Below, one piece after another: positions 50,280 to 58,924 of a stretch of DNA of 64,000 bases. Position numbers and translations under genes: made by a program. The stretch comes from Cellulomonas humilata (lineage in GTDB: Bacteria > Actinomycetota > Actinomycetes > Actinomycetales > Cellulomonadaceae). The notes below the pieces were generated by a model. That model searched no databases. It saw only the letters and a list, made by a program, of their open reading frames with translations, and was not told the DNA's origin. The DNA lies in contig NZ_JAUSVB010000007.1 in assembly GCF_030814415.1 (NCBI RefSeq), forward strand, positions 62,001 to 126,000. Reading direction: 5' to 3'. Within the stretch, counting starts at the first letter, position 1. Each line of letters begins with the position of its first letter.

Positions 50280-51623
50280 GTGCCCACGATCCACTGGTTC
50301 CGTCGCGACCTGCGACTCGCGGACAACCCCGCGCTGCTCGCAGCGGAGGAGCAGGCGCGCGCCGCCGACGACGACGAGGTCGTGCCGCTGTTCGTCGTCG
50401 ACCCGGCGCTCTGGCGCTCGGCCGGCGCACCCCGCCTGGCCTACCTCGCGCGCAGCCTGCGGGCGCTCGACGAGTCGCTCGGCGGACGCCTCGTGGTCCG
50501 CCACGGGCGCGCGTCCGACGTGGTCCCCGCGGTCGCGCGGGAGGTCGACGCTCCCGCCGTGCACGTCACCGCGGCGACCGAGCCCTACGGTCGGCGGCGC
50601 GACGACGCCGTCGAGCGGGCGCTCGAGGTGCCGCTGGTCCGCACCGGCTCGCCGTACGCCGTCGCACCCGGCCGGTTGACGACGCAGGGCGGCACGCCGT
50701 TCCAGGTGTTCACCCCGTTCCGCGGCGCGTGGCTCGACCACGGCTGGTCCGCCCCCGCGCGCCGACCGCAGCGGAACCCGTGGGCGGACGTCCGCTCCGA
50801 CGGCATCCCCGACGAGCCCGCGACGGACGCGCACGTCCCGCCGGCGGGGGAACGCACCGCGCACGCACGCTGGACGCAGTACCTGCACGACGGGCTCGCC
50901 GAGTACGCCACCCTGCGGGACCGACCCGACCTCGACGGCACCTCGATGCTGTCGATCCCGCTGAAGTACGGCGAGCTGCACCCGCGCACGCTGCTGGCCG
51001 ACCTGGCGGAGGTGCCGTTCGACGTCGCCACGTTCCGGTCCGAGCTGGCCTGGCGGGAGTTCCACGCCGACGTGCTCTGGCACCACCCCGGCGCTGCGCA
51101 GCGGTCGCTGCGGACCGTCGTGCCGGAGGACTCCTGGGACACCGGCGACGCTGCGTTCGAAGCGTGGGCGGCCGGGCGGACCGGCTACCCGTTCGTCGAC
51201 GCCGGCATGCGGCAGCTGCGAGCGCTGGGCTGGATGCACAACCGGGTCCGCATGGTCGTGGCGTCGTTCCTGGTCAAGGACCTGCACGTGCGCTGGCAGC
51301 GCGGGGCGGCGCACTTCATGGACCGGCTGATCGACGGGGACGTCTCGCAGAACCAGCTGAACTGGCAGTGGGTGGCCGGCACCGGCCGGGACGCGGCGCC
51401 GTACTTCCGGGTGTTCAACCCGGTGACGCAGGGCGAGAAGTTCGACCCCGACGGCACCTACGTCCGGCAGTGGGTGCCGGAGCTGCGCGGCATCCCCGGG
51501 CGCGCCGTCCACCAGCCGTGGAAGCTGGGCCTCGAGGCGCCCGAGGACTACCCACCGCCGATCGTCGACCACGCGGTCGAGCGCAAGGTCGCGCTCGACG
51601 ACTTCCACCGCGGCCGCGGCTAG
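50280..51623 (+). CDS. phr: Deoxyribodipyrimidine photolyase
   Basis: Light-driven repair of cyclobutane pyrimidine dimers. The 447 residues comprise an N-terminal antenna-binding alpha/beta domain (starting PTIHWFRRDLRLADNPALL) and a helical FAD domain. FAD and DNA-contacting motifs are WREFHADVLWHHPGA, GYPFVDAGMRQLRALGWMHNRVRM, and VSQNQLNWQWVAGTGRDAAPYFRVFNP. The pattern fits class I CPD photolyase rather than a DASH cryptochrome. A GTG start precedes PTIHWF. Its stop codon interlocks with that of the convergent sigma factor gene on CTAG. Confidence 0.94.
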   Translation: MPTIHWFRRDLRLADNPALLAAEEQARAADDDEVVPLFVVDPALWRSAGAPRLAYLARSLRALDESLGGRLVVRHGRASDVVPAVAREVDAPAVHVTAATEPYGRRRDDAVERALEVPLVRTGSPYAVAPGRLTTQGGTPFQVFTPFRGAWLDHGWSAPARRPQRNPWADVRSDGIPDEPATDAHVPPAGERTAHARWTQYLHDGLAEYATLRDRPDLDGTSMLSIPLKYGELHPRTLLADLAEVPFDVATFRSELAWREFHADVLWHHPGAAQRSLRTVVPEDSWDTGDAAFEAWAAGRTGYPFVDAGMRQLRALGWMHNRVRMVVASFLVKDLHVRWQRGAAHFMDRLIDGDVSQNQLNWQWVAGTGRDAAPYFRVFNPVTQGEKFDPDGTYVRQWVPELRGIPGRAVHQPWKLGLEAPEDYPPPIVDHAVERKVALDDFHRGRG

Positions 51624-52543
51624 GTAGCGAACCCGCTCAGCACCGCCGCGTCGAAGCGGGTCAGCGCGGAGACCCGCCCGCCGTCCAGGGTGAGGACCAG
51701 GAGACCCGTCGCGCGACGGGAGCCGTCGGACGCCCGCAGGTACGTCACGAACGCCGGCTGCCCGTTGGCGCGCGTCGCGACGAGCTCGAACCGACGGCCC
51801 CCGCCCAGGATGCCCGCGCAGAAGCGGGCGGCGAGCTCACGGCCGACGTACTCGTACGGCATCGGCGGCATCGAGATGAACACGTCGTCGGTGAGCAGGG
51901 CGACCAGCGCGACCACGTCGGCCGACTCGTACGCACTGACGAACCTGGCGACGAGCGCGTCGTCGGCGGCGGTGGCGGTGCCCGACGACGGGGACCCCCG
52001 CAGGCCGGCCCTGGCGCGCTTCAGGGCGCTGGTCACCGAGTCGACCGTCGTGTCGAGCATCTCGGCCACCTCCCGCGCGGGGAACCCCAGGACGTCGCGC
52101 AGGAGGAGGACGGCGACCTGCCGGTGCGGCAGCACCTGGAGCGCCGTCACGAAGGCCAGCGAGATCGACTCGGTGCGCTCGTAGCGCGCCTCGGGGCTCG
52201 CACCGAGAAGGGCGTCGGGGAACGGCTCCAGCCACACGACCTCCCCGAGGCCGCTGGGTTCGACCAGGTCCACGCCCGGCACGTCCCACGCCCGAGGTGG
52301 GCGGCGGGCGGCCGCGCGACGCGCGTTGAGGCACCGGTTGGTGGCGATCCGGTACAGCCAGGTGCGCAGGGACGACCGTCCCTCGAAGGCATCCAGCCCC
52401 TGCCACGCGGCGAGGAGCACGTCCTGCAGGACGTCCTCGGCGTCCTGCAGCGACCCGAGCATCCGGTAGCAGTGCACCAGGAGCTCCCTGCGGTACGGCG
52501 CCGTCAGCTCACTGAAGGCGGTGTCGTCGTCCACCTGCGTCAT
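51620..52543 (-). CDS. ECF sigma factor with C-terminal SnoaL-like domain (SigG/SigJ type)
   Basis: A 307-residue extracytoplasmic function sigma factor. Region 2 is at about 12-80 (YRRELLVHCYRMLGSLQDAEDVLQDVLL, then TWLYRIATNRCLNARRA), region 4 at about 130-185 (LPHRQVAVLLLRDVLGFPAREVAEMLDTTVDSVTSALKRAR is split by the linker), and a SnoaL/NTF2-like domain is at 195-307. The linker VVWLEPFPDALL is shared with SigG-like factors. In this type the C-terminal domain replaces a separate anti-sigma factor. The divergent short-chain dehydrogenase is its likely target. Confidence 0.9.
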   Translation of the reverse strand: MTQVDDDTAFSELTAPYRRELLVHCYRMLGSLQDAEDVLQDVLLAAWQGLDAFEGRSSLRTWLYRIATNRCLNARRAAARRPPRAWDVPGVDLVEPSGLGEVVWLEPFPDALLGASPEARYERTESISLAFVTALQVLPHRQVAVLLLRDVLGFPAREVAEMLDTTVDSVTSALKRARAGLRGSPSSGTATAADDALVARFVSAYESADVVALVALLTDDVFISMPPMPYEYVGRELAARFCAGILGGGRRFELVATRANGQPAFVTYLRASDGSRRATGLLVLTLDGGRVSALTRFDAAVLSGFAT

Positions 52544-52590
52544 GCGACCTCCCTCGTCCCACCCTGGCGTACAGACACCGGGCGGTGCAC

Positions 52591-52608
52591 GAACTGGGCG
52601 CCCAGTTC
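52591..52608. promoter_or_regulatory. Perfect 18-bp palindrome between sigma factor and dehydrogenase genes
   Basis: GAACTGGGC followed directly by GCCCAGTTC, a perfect 18-bp inverted repeat, lies in the 136-base divergent region, 48 bases from the sigma factor start and 72 from the dehydrogenase start. It has no U tract or gene end nearby, so it is better read as a protein-binding site than a terminator. No one-component repressor gene adjoins it. Confidence 0.6.
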
Positions 52609-52679
52609 CGCTGCGTCGCGGGGTCTACCTGGTCGGCTGCCGTCAGAGGGTCGGCGCACCGACAGGAAGAGGACTCACC

Positions 52680-53471
52680 ATGTTGCTGCAGGACAAGGTC
52701 GCCGTGGTCTACGGGGGCGCGGGCTCCATCGGCAGCGCGCTCGCCAGGGCGTTCGCGGGCCAGGGCGCGACGGTCCACGTCACGGGGCGCGACAAGGCGG
52801 CGGTCGACGTCGTCACCGACAAGATCCGCGCGGAGGGCTTCACCGCCGAGGCCGCGCAGGTCGACGCGCTCGACGAGCAGGCCGTCGACGAGCACCTGCG
52901 CCACGTCGTCGACACCTCGGGCCGCGTCGACATCTCGGTGAACGCCATCGGCATCCCCGACGGGGACATCCTGGGGCTGCCGCTCGTCGAGCTCGACGCC
53001 ACGCAGTTCGCGCTCCCCCTCGCCACGTACACGACGTCGTACTTCCTCACGGCCCGGCTCGCGGCCCGGCGGATGATCCCCGCAGGGTCGGGGGTGATCA
53101 TGACCGTCACCGCCCTGCACTCGCGGACCGGGCTCCCCCTGGTCGGCGGCTACGGCCCCGCGCAGGCGGCCAAGGAGGCGCTCACGCGGGACCTGTCCGC
53201 CGAGCTCGCCCCGCATGGCATCCGCGTGGTCGGCCTGCGCCCCCAGGCCATGCCGGCGACCCGCACCATCCGGCGGGCCTACGAGCCGCGCGCCGCCGCG
53301 TCGGGGCTGACCTGGGAGCAGTGGCAGGAGATGCTCGCCGCCCGGACGCACCCGCGCCGCCTGATGCGGCTCGAGGAGATGACGGACGCCGCGGTCTTCC
53401 TCGCGTCGGACCGGGCGAGCGGGATGACCGGGACGACCGTCAACCTGACGATGGGCAGCCTGGACGACTAG
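52680..53471 (+). CDS. SDR family oxidoreductase with altered catalytic residues
   Basis: A 263-residue Rossmann-fold short-chain dehydrogenase. The cofactor site is VYGGAGSIGSALARAFAGQG (about 10-29), with NAIGI for the usual NNAG. The catalytic Tyr region reads GGYGPAQAAKEAL: the position four after Tyr is Gln, not the normal Lys, and position -13 is Ala rather than Ser. The nearest Lys is three residues later. The enzyme may be inactive, or use a shifted geometry. ATG has an AGAGGA site. Cofactor and substrate are unknown; it is divergent from an ECF sigma factor gene. Confidence 0.82.
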   Translation: MLLQDKVAVVYGGAGSIGSALARAFAGQGATVHVTGRDKAAVDVVTDKIRAEGFTAEAAQVDALDEQAVDEHLRHVVDTSGRVDISVNAIGIPDGDILGLPLVELDATQFALPLATYTTSYFLTARLAARRMIPAGSGVIMTVTALHSRTGLPLVGGYGPAQAAKEALTRDLSAELAPHGIRVVGLRPQAMPATRTIRRAYEPRAAASGLTWEQWQEMLAARTHPRRLMRLEEMTDAAVFLASDRASGMTGTTVNLTMGSLDD

Positions 53472-54469
53472 GCGTTCACGAGCTCGGAGGCCTCGGATGC
53501 TTCCTCGAGGGCCGCCTGCGAGGCGGCGCCCGTGTCGCGGAAGTGTCCGACGGTCGCCAGCAGCAGACCGAGGAGCGCCCACGACGCGAGTGCGACCCAG
53601 AGCTGCATGGTGTCGGCCTGCGGGAAGTACGACTCGTCGCGCAGGAGCGCGGCGGCGGCGCCCGGGGGCATCCACTGGCCGATCGCACCCCACGGCGCCG
53701 GCAGCATCTGCCACGGCTGGGCGGCGGACGCGATCGGGTTGGCGATCAGGAGGAACAGCACCGGGCCGATCGCGATGCCGGGTCGGCCGACGATGGAGAC
53801 GACGCCGACGATCACGCCGCCGATGGCCAGGATCGCCAGGCCGATAATGCCCGCGTTGACCCAGTAGGAGCCGGCGAGCGCACCGAACCAACCCTGTAGG
53901 ACACCCGCGACGGCGAGCCCGCCGAGGGCCGAGTACGCGGTGACCGCGGTGACCCGGCGCCAGACGCCGACGACCGTGACCGAGATGGCGATGCCGCCGA
54001 TCATCCCGCCGATGACCAGCGGGAACGTGACTGCGCCGAGGATGGCGCCGCGCGGGTCGCCGGCGAGGAGCGGGGCGACCTCGGTCACCGTGACGGGGAC
54101 GCCGAGCTGCGCCTGCAGCGCGGGCGCGAGCGCGGTGAGCTGCTGCGCGACGAGCGGGCTGCCGCCGGAGGCGACGAGGATCTCGGGCTCCTCCCCCAGC
54201 ACCAGGGCGCCGTACGCCTCGCGGGTCTCGACGAGGTCGACCGCCGCGGCGCGGTCGGCGGCGGGGACCACCTCGAACGCACCGGGCGCGCGCTCGCCGA
54301 GCCCCTGTGCGACCGGCGCGACCGCGGCGGCGGGGCCGGCGACGGCGATCGGGAGGTCGCGGGGTTCGGACGTGAACGCCGGCCAGAGGAAGGCGACCAC
54401 CAGGACGGTGAGGACGCCGACGAGCCCGGCACCCACGCCGAGCAGGTGACGCCACGGGGTGTGCGGCAT
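53468..54469 (-). CDS. Multi-TM membrane protein of the ABC-2/YhgE type, TetR-controlled
   Basis: A 333-residue membrane protein. One N-terminal membrane segment (about 13-34) is followed by a 110-residue external domain (about 35-145) and then five membrane helices (about 155-180, 190-212, 222-247, 250-272 and 300-320). This layout resembles YhgE/Pip or ABC-2-like permease halves. No ATPase is nearby. The ATG before PHTPWRHLLG is chosen, since an upstream GTG would cover the operator. It is divergent from a TetR regulator gene and probably exports or responds to a compound sensed by it. Confidence 0.75.
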   Translation of the reverse strand: MPHTPWRHLLGVGAGLVGVLTVLVVAFLWPAFTSEPRDLPIAVAGPAAAVAPVAQGLGERAPGAFEVVPAADRAAAVDLVETREAYGALVLGEEPEILVASGGSPLVAQQLTALAPALQAQLGVPVTVTEVAPLLAGDPRGAILGAVTFPLVIGGMIGGIAISVTVVGVWRRVTAVTAYSALGGLAVAGVLQGWFGALAGSYWVNAGIIGLAILAIGGVIVGVVSIVGRPGIAIGPVLFLLIANPIASAAQPWQMLPAPWGAIGQWMPPGAAAALLRDESYFPQADTMQLWVALASWALLGLLLATVGHFRDTGAASQAALEEASEASELVNA

Positions 54470-54487
54470 GACACGATCCTCTCGTAA

Positions 54488-54556
54488 ACCGAACGTTCGT
54501 TCTTGTAGGTACAGCGAACTCCCGCGCGCCACCGTTGTCAAGAACGATCATTCGTT
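54488..54556. promoter_or_regulatory. Two TetR operators in the divergent region
   Basis: ACCGAACGTTCGTT (54488-54501) and AACGATCATTCGTT (54543-54556) are 14-bp imperfect palindromes sharing 11 positions, with consensus AACGANCNTTCGTT. One lies 19 bases from the membrane protein start, the other 25 bases from the tetR start, so each promoter has its own site. TTGACA on the minus strand (54536-54541) and TTGTCA on the plus strand (54535-54540) are candidate -35 boxes for the two directions. TACTGT (54570-54575) may be the tetR -10 box, five bases before its GTG. Confidence 0.72.
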
Positions 54557-54580
54557 TTTATTCGTGTTCTACTGTGAAGC

Positions 54581-55174
54581 GTGCCCAAGGTCACCGAGGA
54601 GTACCGCGTCGCCCGTCGCGACGAGATCGCCGAGGCGGCCCTGCGCGCCTTCCGCCGCAAGGGCTTCCAGGCCACGTCGATGGCGGAGATCATCGCGGAG
54701 TCGGGGCTGTCCGCCGGTGCGATCTACGGGCACTACGCCAGCAAGGACGCGATCATCGTCGACGTCGCGTCCCGGGTCGTCGGCAACCGGATCCTCGACG
54801 TCGAGCGTCTCGCGCAGACCGAGCCCCTCGCTCCGCCCCCCACCCTCCCCCGCGTGCTGGTCGCCGGCATGCTCCGCGCGATCGGCAACCCGGCGATCAT
54901 GCTGCAGCTGTGGGGCGAGGGCGTCACGGACCCCGCGGTGCGCACCGTCGCGCACGACGTCATCGTGCGGCTGCGCGGCGCGCTCGTCGAGTACACGTCC
55001 CTGTGGCACCAGCGCACGCACGGCACCCCGCCCGAGGAGGCCGACGTGCTCGCGGCCGAGCAGGCGCCGCTGCTCATCTCCGCCGTGCAGGGGTTCGTGG
55101 TCCAGTCGGCGATCGTGCCGGACTTCGACGGCGAGGCGTACCTGGCCAGCGTCGAGAAGTACTTGCCCCGCTAG
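54581..55174 (+). CDS. TetR/AcrR family transcriptional regulator
   Basis: A 197-residue TetR-type repressor. The helix-turn-helix (about 14-60) reads EIAEAALRAFRRKGFQATSM, then AEIIAESGLSAGAIYGHYASKD. The C-terminal ligand domain has a helix-rich LAPPPTLPRVLVAGMLRAIG region. The GTG start before PKVTEEY fits the normal distance to the HTH. The transcript may begin close to the GTG. It most likely represses itself and the divergent membrane protein gene. Its stop interlocks with the convergent acetyltransferase stop. Confidence 0.92.
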   Translation: MPKVTEEYRVARRDEIAEAALRAFRRKGFQATSMAEIIAESGLSAGAIYGHYASKDAIIVDVASRVVGNRILDVERLAQTEPLAPPPTLPRVLVAGMLRAIGNPAIMLQLWGEGVTDPAVRTVAHDVIVRLRGALVEYTSLWHQRTHGTPPEEADVLAAEQAPLLISAVQGFVVQSAIVPDFDGEAYLASVEKYLPR

Positions 55175-55716
55175 TCCAGCTGGCTCGCCCGGTACTCGTC
55201 CTCGAGCAGCGCCATGATGATGGCGTCGCAGTACCCCTCGCCGTCCCGGTAGGCGTCGCGCTTGCGGCCCTCGACCCGGAACCCGAGGTTCTCGTAGAGG
55301 GACTTCGCGCGCGCGTTGATGCTCAGCACGTCCAGCTCGACCCGGTGCAGGGCCAGACCGTCGAACGCCAGCCCGAGGATCAGCTGGATCGCCTCCGTGC
55401 CGTACCCGCGCCCGCGGTAGCCCGGACGCATCGCGAGCCGGAGGTTGGCGGAGCGGACGACCTCGTCGATCTCGTTGAGCACGATCTCGCCCAGGTACTC
55501 GTCGGAGCCGTTCGCGGTCACCGCGAGATCGATCCGCCCGTCGACCGACGAGATCGTCGCGCACCAGTCGTCGATCTGCTGGCGCGTGAACACCTGCGTC
55601 GTCCCGGTGAGGCGGTTGCCCTCCGCGTCGTTGACGGACTCCCAGAGGGCGTCCGCGTCGCTCGCCCGGAGGGGTCGGAGCACGATCATCTCGCCCTGGA
55701 GCGTGGGCTTCTCCAT
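55171..55716 (-). CDS. GNAT family N-acetyltransferase (RimJ/RimL-like)
   Basis: A 181-residue acetyltransferase. The acetyl-CoA site is LRLAMRPGYRGRGYGTEAIQLILGLAFD (motif A, about 93-120), with the conserved RGRGYG loop. The family-typical VELDVLSINARAKSLYENLGFRVEG follows. The N-terminal start EMIVLRPLRASDADALWESV matches RimJ/RimL-type and Acetyltransf_3 members. Target unknown. The ATG has GGAGGCACCG upstream. The gene is convergent with tetR, sharing CTAG stops. Confidence 0.9.
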   Translation of the reverse strand: MEKPTLQGEMIVLRPLRASDADALWESVNDAEGNRLTGTTQVFTRQQIDDWCATISSVDGRIDLAVTANGSDEYLGEIVLNEIDEVVRSANLRLAMRPGYRGRGYGTEAIQLILGLAFDGLALHRVELDVLSINARAKSLYENLGFRVEGRKRDAYRDGEGYCDAIIMALLEDEYRASQLD

Positions 55717-55790
55717 CGGTGCCTCCTGTCGCTGCGGCGAACGCTACGGCCCGGGTGTGGCAGGGACGTTACCGGCGGATCACGGGCGGC

Positions 55791-55822
55791 GGTCAGCGCC
55801 CCGCCGTGACGGGGCGCTGACC
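55791..55822 (-). terminator. Terminator of the gatCAB genes
   Basis: A perfect 13-bp stem GGTCAGCGCCCCG/CGGGGCGCTGACC with a six-base loop lies six bases after the gatB stop. No U tract. Confidence 0.85.
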
Positions 55823-55828
55823 AGCGGC

Positions 55829-57325
55829 TCAGTCCTTGATGCGCTCGAGCAAGAGCTCGCGGACGCGACCGGCGTCGGCCTGCCCGCGGGTGGCCTTCAT
55901 GACCGCGCCGATGATCGCGCCGACCGGGCCGAGGTTGCCGGACCGGATCTTCTCCGCGATGTCCGGCTGGGCGGCCAGCGCGGCGTCGATGGCCTCGAGC
56001 AGGGGGCCGTCGTCGGACACGACCTCCAGGCCGCGCGCGACGAGCACCGTCTCCGGGTCGCCCTCGCCGGCGAGCACGCCCTCGAGGACCTGCCGAGCGA
56101 GCTTGTCGTTGATCCGGCCGTCGTCGACCAGCTTCTGCAGCTGCCCGATCTGGGTCGGCGTCACCGGCAGCTCGGCCAGCTCGACCTCCTGCTGCTTGGC
56201 GGTGCGGGCCAGCTCACCCATCCACCACTTGCGCGCGGCGGCCGGGCTGGCCCCCGCGGCGATCGTGGTCTCGATGAGCTCGACGGCGCCCGCGTTGACG
56301 ACGTCGCGCATCTCCGCGTCCGCGTACTCCCACTCCCCCTGCAACCGTCGGCGTCGCGCCGCCGGAAGCTCGGGCAGGCCGGCGCGGATCTCCTCGACCC
56401 ACGCGCGGTCGGGGGCGATCGGGACCAGGTCGGGCTCCGGGAAGTACCGGTAGTCCTCCGCGTCCGACTTCACGCGGCCCGACGCGGTGGTGCCGGTGTC
56501 CTCGTGCCAGTGGCGCGTCTCCTGGATGATCGCGATGCCGTCGTCGAGCACGCCCGCCTGGCGGCTGACCTCGTAGCGCACGGCCCGCTCGACCGACCGG
56601 AACGAGTTCACGTTCTTCGTCTCGGTGCGGGTGCCCAGGGGCGACTCGGGCGTCGGGCGGATCGACACGTTCACGTCGGCGCGCACGTTGCCGCGCTCCA
56701 TCCGCGCCTCGGAGACCTCGAGCGCCCGGAACAGGTCGCGCAGCGTCTGCACGTACGCGCGGGCCACCTCGGGCGCCCGCGCACCGGCACCGGTGATCGG
56801 CTTGGTGACGATCTCCACCAGCGGGATGCCCGCGCGGTTGTAGTCGACCAGCGAGTACTCGGCGCCGTGGATGCGCCCGTCGGAGCCGCCGATGTGGGTG
56901 TTCTTGCCGGCGTCCTCCTCCATGTGCGCGCGCTCGATCTCGACGCGGAAGATGCTGCCGTCGTCGAGCTCGACGTCGACCCAGCCCTCGTACGCGATGG
57001 GCTCGTCGTACTGCGACGTCTGGAAGTTCTTGGGCACGTCCGGGTAGAAGTAGTTCTTCCGGGCGAACCGGCACGTCTCGGCGATCGAGCAGTTCAGCGC
57101 GAGGCCGATGCGGATCGCGTACTCCACCGCCACCCCGTTGACCACGGGCAGCGAGCCCGGCAGGCCCAACGAGACAGGCGTCACCGAGGTGTTCGGCTCC
57201 TCGCCGAACCCGGCCGGGGCGCCGTCGAACATCTTGGTCTTCGTGCCCAGCTCGACGTGCACCTCGATGCCGATGACCGTGTCGTAGCGCGCGACGGCGT
57301 CGTCGTAGTCCACCAGCGTGCTCAT
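55829..57325 (-). CDS. gatB: Asp-tRNA(Asn)/Glu-tRNA(Gln) amidotransferase subunit GatB
   Basis: The tRNA-binding and kinase subunit of the GatCAB complex, which amidates Glu-tRNAGln (and Asp-tRNAAsn). It has 498 residues. The cradle domain begins YDTVIGIEVHVELGTKTKMF, followed by YFYPDVPKNFQTSQYDEPI and RAHMEEDAGKNTH with metal and ATP residues. The helical and tail (YqeY-like) domains fill about 310-498. The ATG overlaps the gatA stop by four bases. Confidence 0.96.
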   Translation of the reverse strand: MSTLVDYDDAVARYDTVIGIEVHVELGTKTKMFDGAPAGFGEEPNTSVTPVSLGLPGSLPVVNGVAVEYAIRIGLALNCSIAETCRFARKNYFYPDVPKNFQTSQYDEPIAYEGWVDVELDDGSIFRVEIERAHMEEDAGKNTHIGGSDGRIHGAEYSLVDYNRAGIPLVEIVTKPITGAGARAPEVARAYVQTLRDLFRALEVSEARMERGNVRADVNVSIRPTPESPLGTRTETKNVNSFRSVERAVRYEVSRQAGVLDDGIAIIQETRHWHEDTGTTASGRVKSDAEDYRYFPEPDLVPIAPDRAWVEEIRAGLPELPAARRRRLQGEWEYADAEMRDVVNAGAVELIETTIAAGASPAAARKWWMGELARTAKQQEVELAELPVTPTQIGQLQKLVDDGRINDKLARQVLEGVLAGEGDPETVLVARGLEVVSDDGPLLEAIDAALAAQPDIAEKIRSGNLGPVGAIIGAVMKATRGQADAGRVRELLLERIKD

Positions 57326-58836
57326 CGTCCGACCTCCAGCTCAGGAGCCTTGAGCAGCAGCGGCCCGCCCCACTCGTTCTCCAGCAGGGCCTCGAGCGCG
57401 GCGCCCACGCGGTACAGGCGGTCGTCGGCCTTGGCCGGGGCCAGCACCTGGAACCCGACCGGCAGGCCGTCGTCGGACAGGCCGCTCGGCAGCGACAGGC
57501 CCGGCACGCCCGCGAGGTTGGCCGGGATGGTCGCGACGTCGTTGAGGTACATCGCCAGCGGGTCGTCGAGCTTCTCGCCCAGCTTGAACGCCGTGGTCGG
57601 CGCCGTCGGTGAGACCAGCACGTCGGCCTGCTCGAACGCGGCGGTGAAGTCGCGCTGGATGAGCGTGCGGACCTTCTGCGCCGAGCCGTAGTAGGCGTCG
57701 TAGTAGCCCGCCGACAGGGCGTAGGTGCCCAGGATGATCCGGCGCTTGACCTCGTCGCCGAAGCCCTGGCCGCGCGTGGCGGACATGACGCGCTCGGCGG
57801 TCGGATTGTCCTCGGGCACGACGCGCAGGCCGAAGCGCATGCCGTCGAACTTGGCGAGGTTGCTGGACGCCTCCGCCGGGAGGATCAGGTAGTACGCCGC
57901 GAGCGCGTACGTGAAGTGCGGGCAGGAGACCTCGACGATCTGGGCCCCCGCGCCGCGCAGCAGCTCGAGCGACTCCTCGAACCGCGCGAGCACGCCAGGC
58001 TGGTAGCCCTCGCCCTGCAGCTCGCGGATCACGCCGACGCGCACGCCGGTCAGGTCCGCCTTCGCACCCTGCTGGGCGGCGGCGACGAGCGCAGGCAGCG
58101 GCTCGTCGATCGACGTCGAGTCGCGCGGGTCGTGGCCGCCGATGAGCTCGTGCAGCAGCGCGGAGTCCAGGACCGTCCGCGTGACGGGACCGGCCTGGTC
58201 CAGCGACGACGCCAGGGCGATGAGCCCGTAGCGGGACACCCCGCCGTAGGTGGGCTTGACGCCGACCGTGCCGGTGACGGCCGCGGGCTGGCGGATGGAG
58301 CCGCCCGTGTCCGTGCCGATGGCCAGCGGAGCCTCGTACGCGGCGACCGCTGCGGCGGACCCGCCGCCGGAGCCGCCGGGGATGCGGTCGAGGTCCCACG
58401 GGTTGTGGGTGTTGCCGTACGCGGAGTGCTCCGTGGACGACCCCATGGCGAACTCGTCCATGTTGGTCTTGCCCAGGATCGGCAGCCCGGCGGCCTTGAG
58501 CTTCTCGACGAGCGTCGCGTCGTAGGGCGGGATCCAGCCCTCGAGGATCTTCGAGCCCGCGGTCGTCTCCAGCCCCTTGGTGACGACGACGTCCTTGACG
58601 GCGATCGGCACCCCGGCGAGCGCGTGCAGCGACTCCCCCGCGGCACGACGCGCGTCGACGTCAGCCGCCGCGGCGAGTGCGGCATCGCTGCTGACCTGCA
58701 GGAACGCGTGCACCGCGTGGTCCACGTCGGCGATCCGGTCGAGGTGCGCCTGCGTCGCCTCGACGCTGGACACCTCCTTGGCGGCCAGCTTCTCGGCGAG
58801 TGCGGCGGCGGAGATGCGCGTGAGGTCGGTGCTCAT
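57322..58836 (-). CDS. gatA: Asp-tRNA(Asn)/Glu-tRNA(Gln) amidotransferase subunit GatA
   Basis: The glutaminase subunit of GatCAB, an amidase-signature enzyme of 504 residues. The Ser-cisSer-Lys triad is visible as Lys in VPIAVKDVV, Ser in PGGSGGGSAAAVAA and Ser in GTDTGGSIRQPA. The start is the ATG of STDLTRISAAAL; upstream codons do not match the family. It follows gatC by 88 bases and overlaps gatB (ATGA). Confidence 0.96.
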   Translation of the reverse strand: MSTDLTRISAAALAEKLAAKEVSSVEATQAHLDRIADVDHAVHAFLQVSSDAALAAAADVDARRAAGESLHALAGVPIAVKDVVVTKGLETTAGSKILEGWIPPYDATLVEKLKAAGLPILGKTNMDEFAMGSSTEHSAYGNTHNPWDLDRIPGGSGGGSAAAVAAYEAPLAIGTDTGGSIRQPAAVTGTVGVKPTYGGVSRYGLIALASSLDQAGPVTRTVLDSALLHELIGGHDPRDSTSIDEPLPALVAAAQQGAKADLTGVRVGVIRELQGEGYQPGVLARFEESLELLRGAGAQIVEVSCPHFTYALAAYYLILPAEASSNLAKFDGMRFGLRVVPEDNPTAERVMSATRGQGFGDEVKRRIILGTYALSAGYYDAYYGSAQKVRTLIQRDFTAAFEQADVLVSPTAPTTAFKLGEKLDDPLAMYLNDVATIPANLAGVPGLSLPSGLSDDGLPVGFQVLAPAKADDRLYRVGAALEALLENEWGGPLLLKAPELEVGR

Positions 58837-58924
58837 AGGTCGCCCTCCCCCTGCGTTCCGTTCCCGGCGGGTGCCGCCTGCGGCGTCCCCCACCGTCCAC
58901 TGCACTCCGGGTGCGGGCTCCGGT

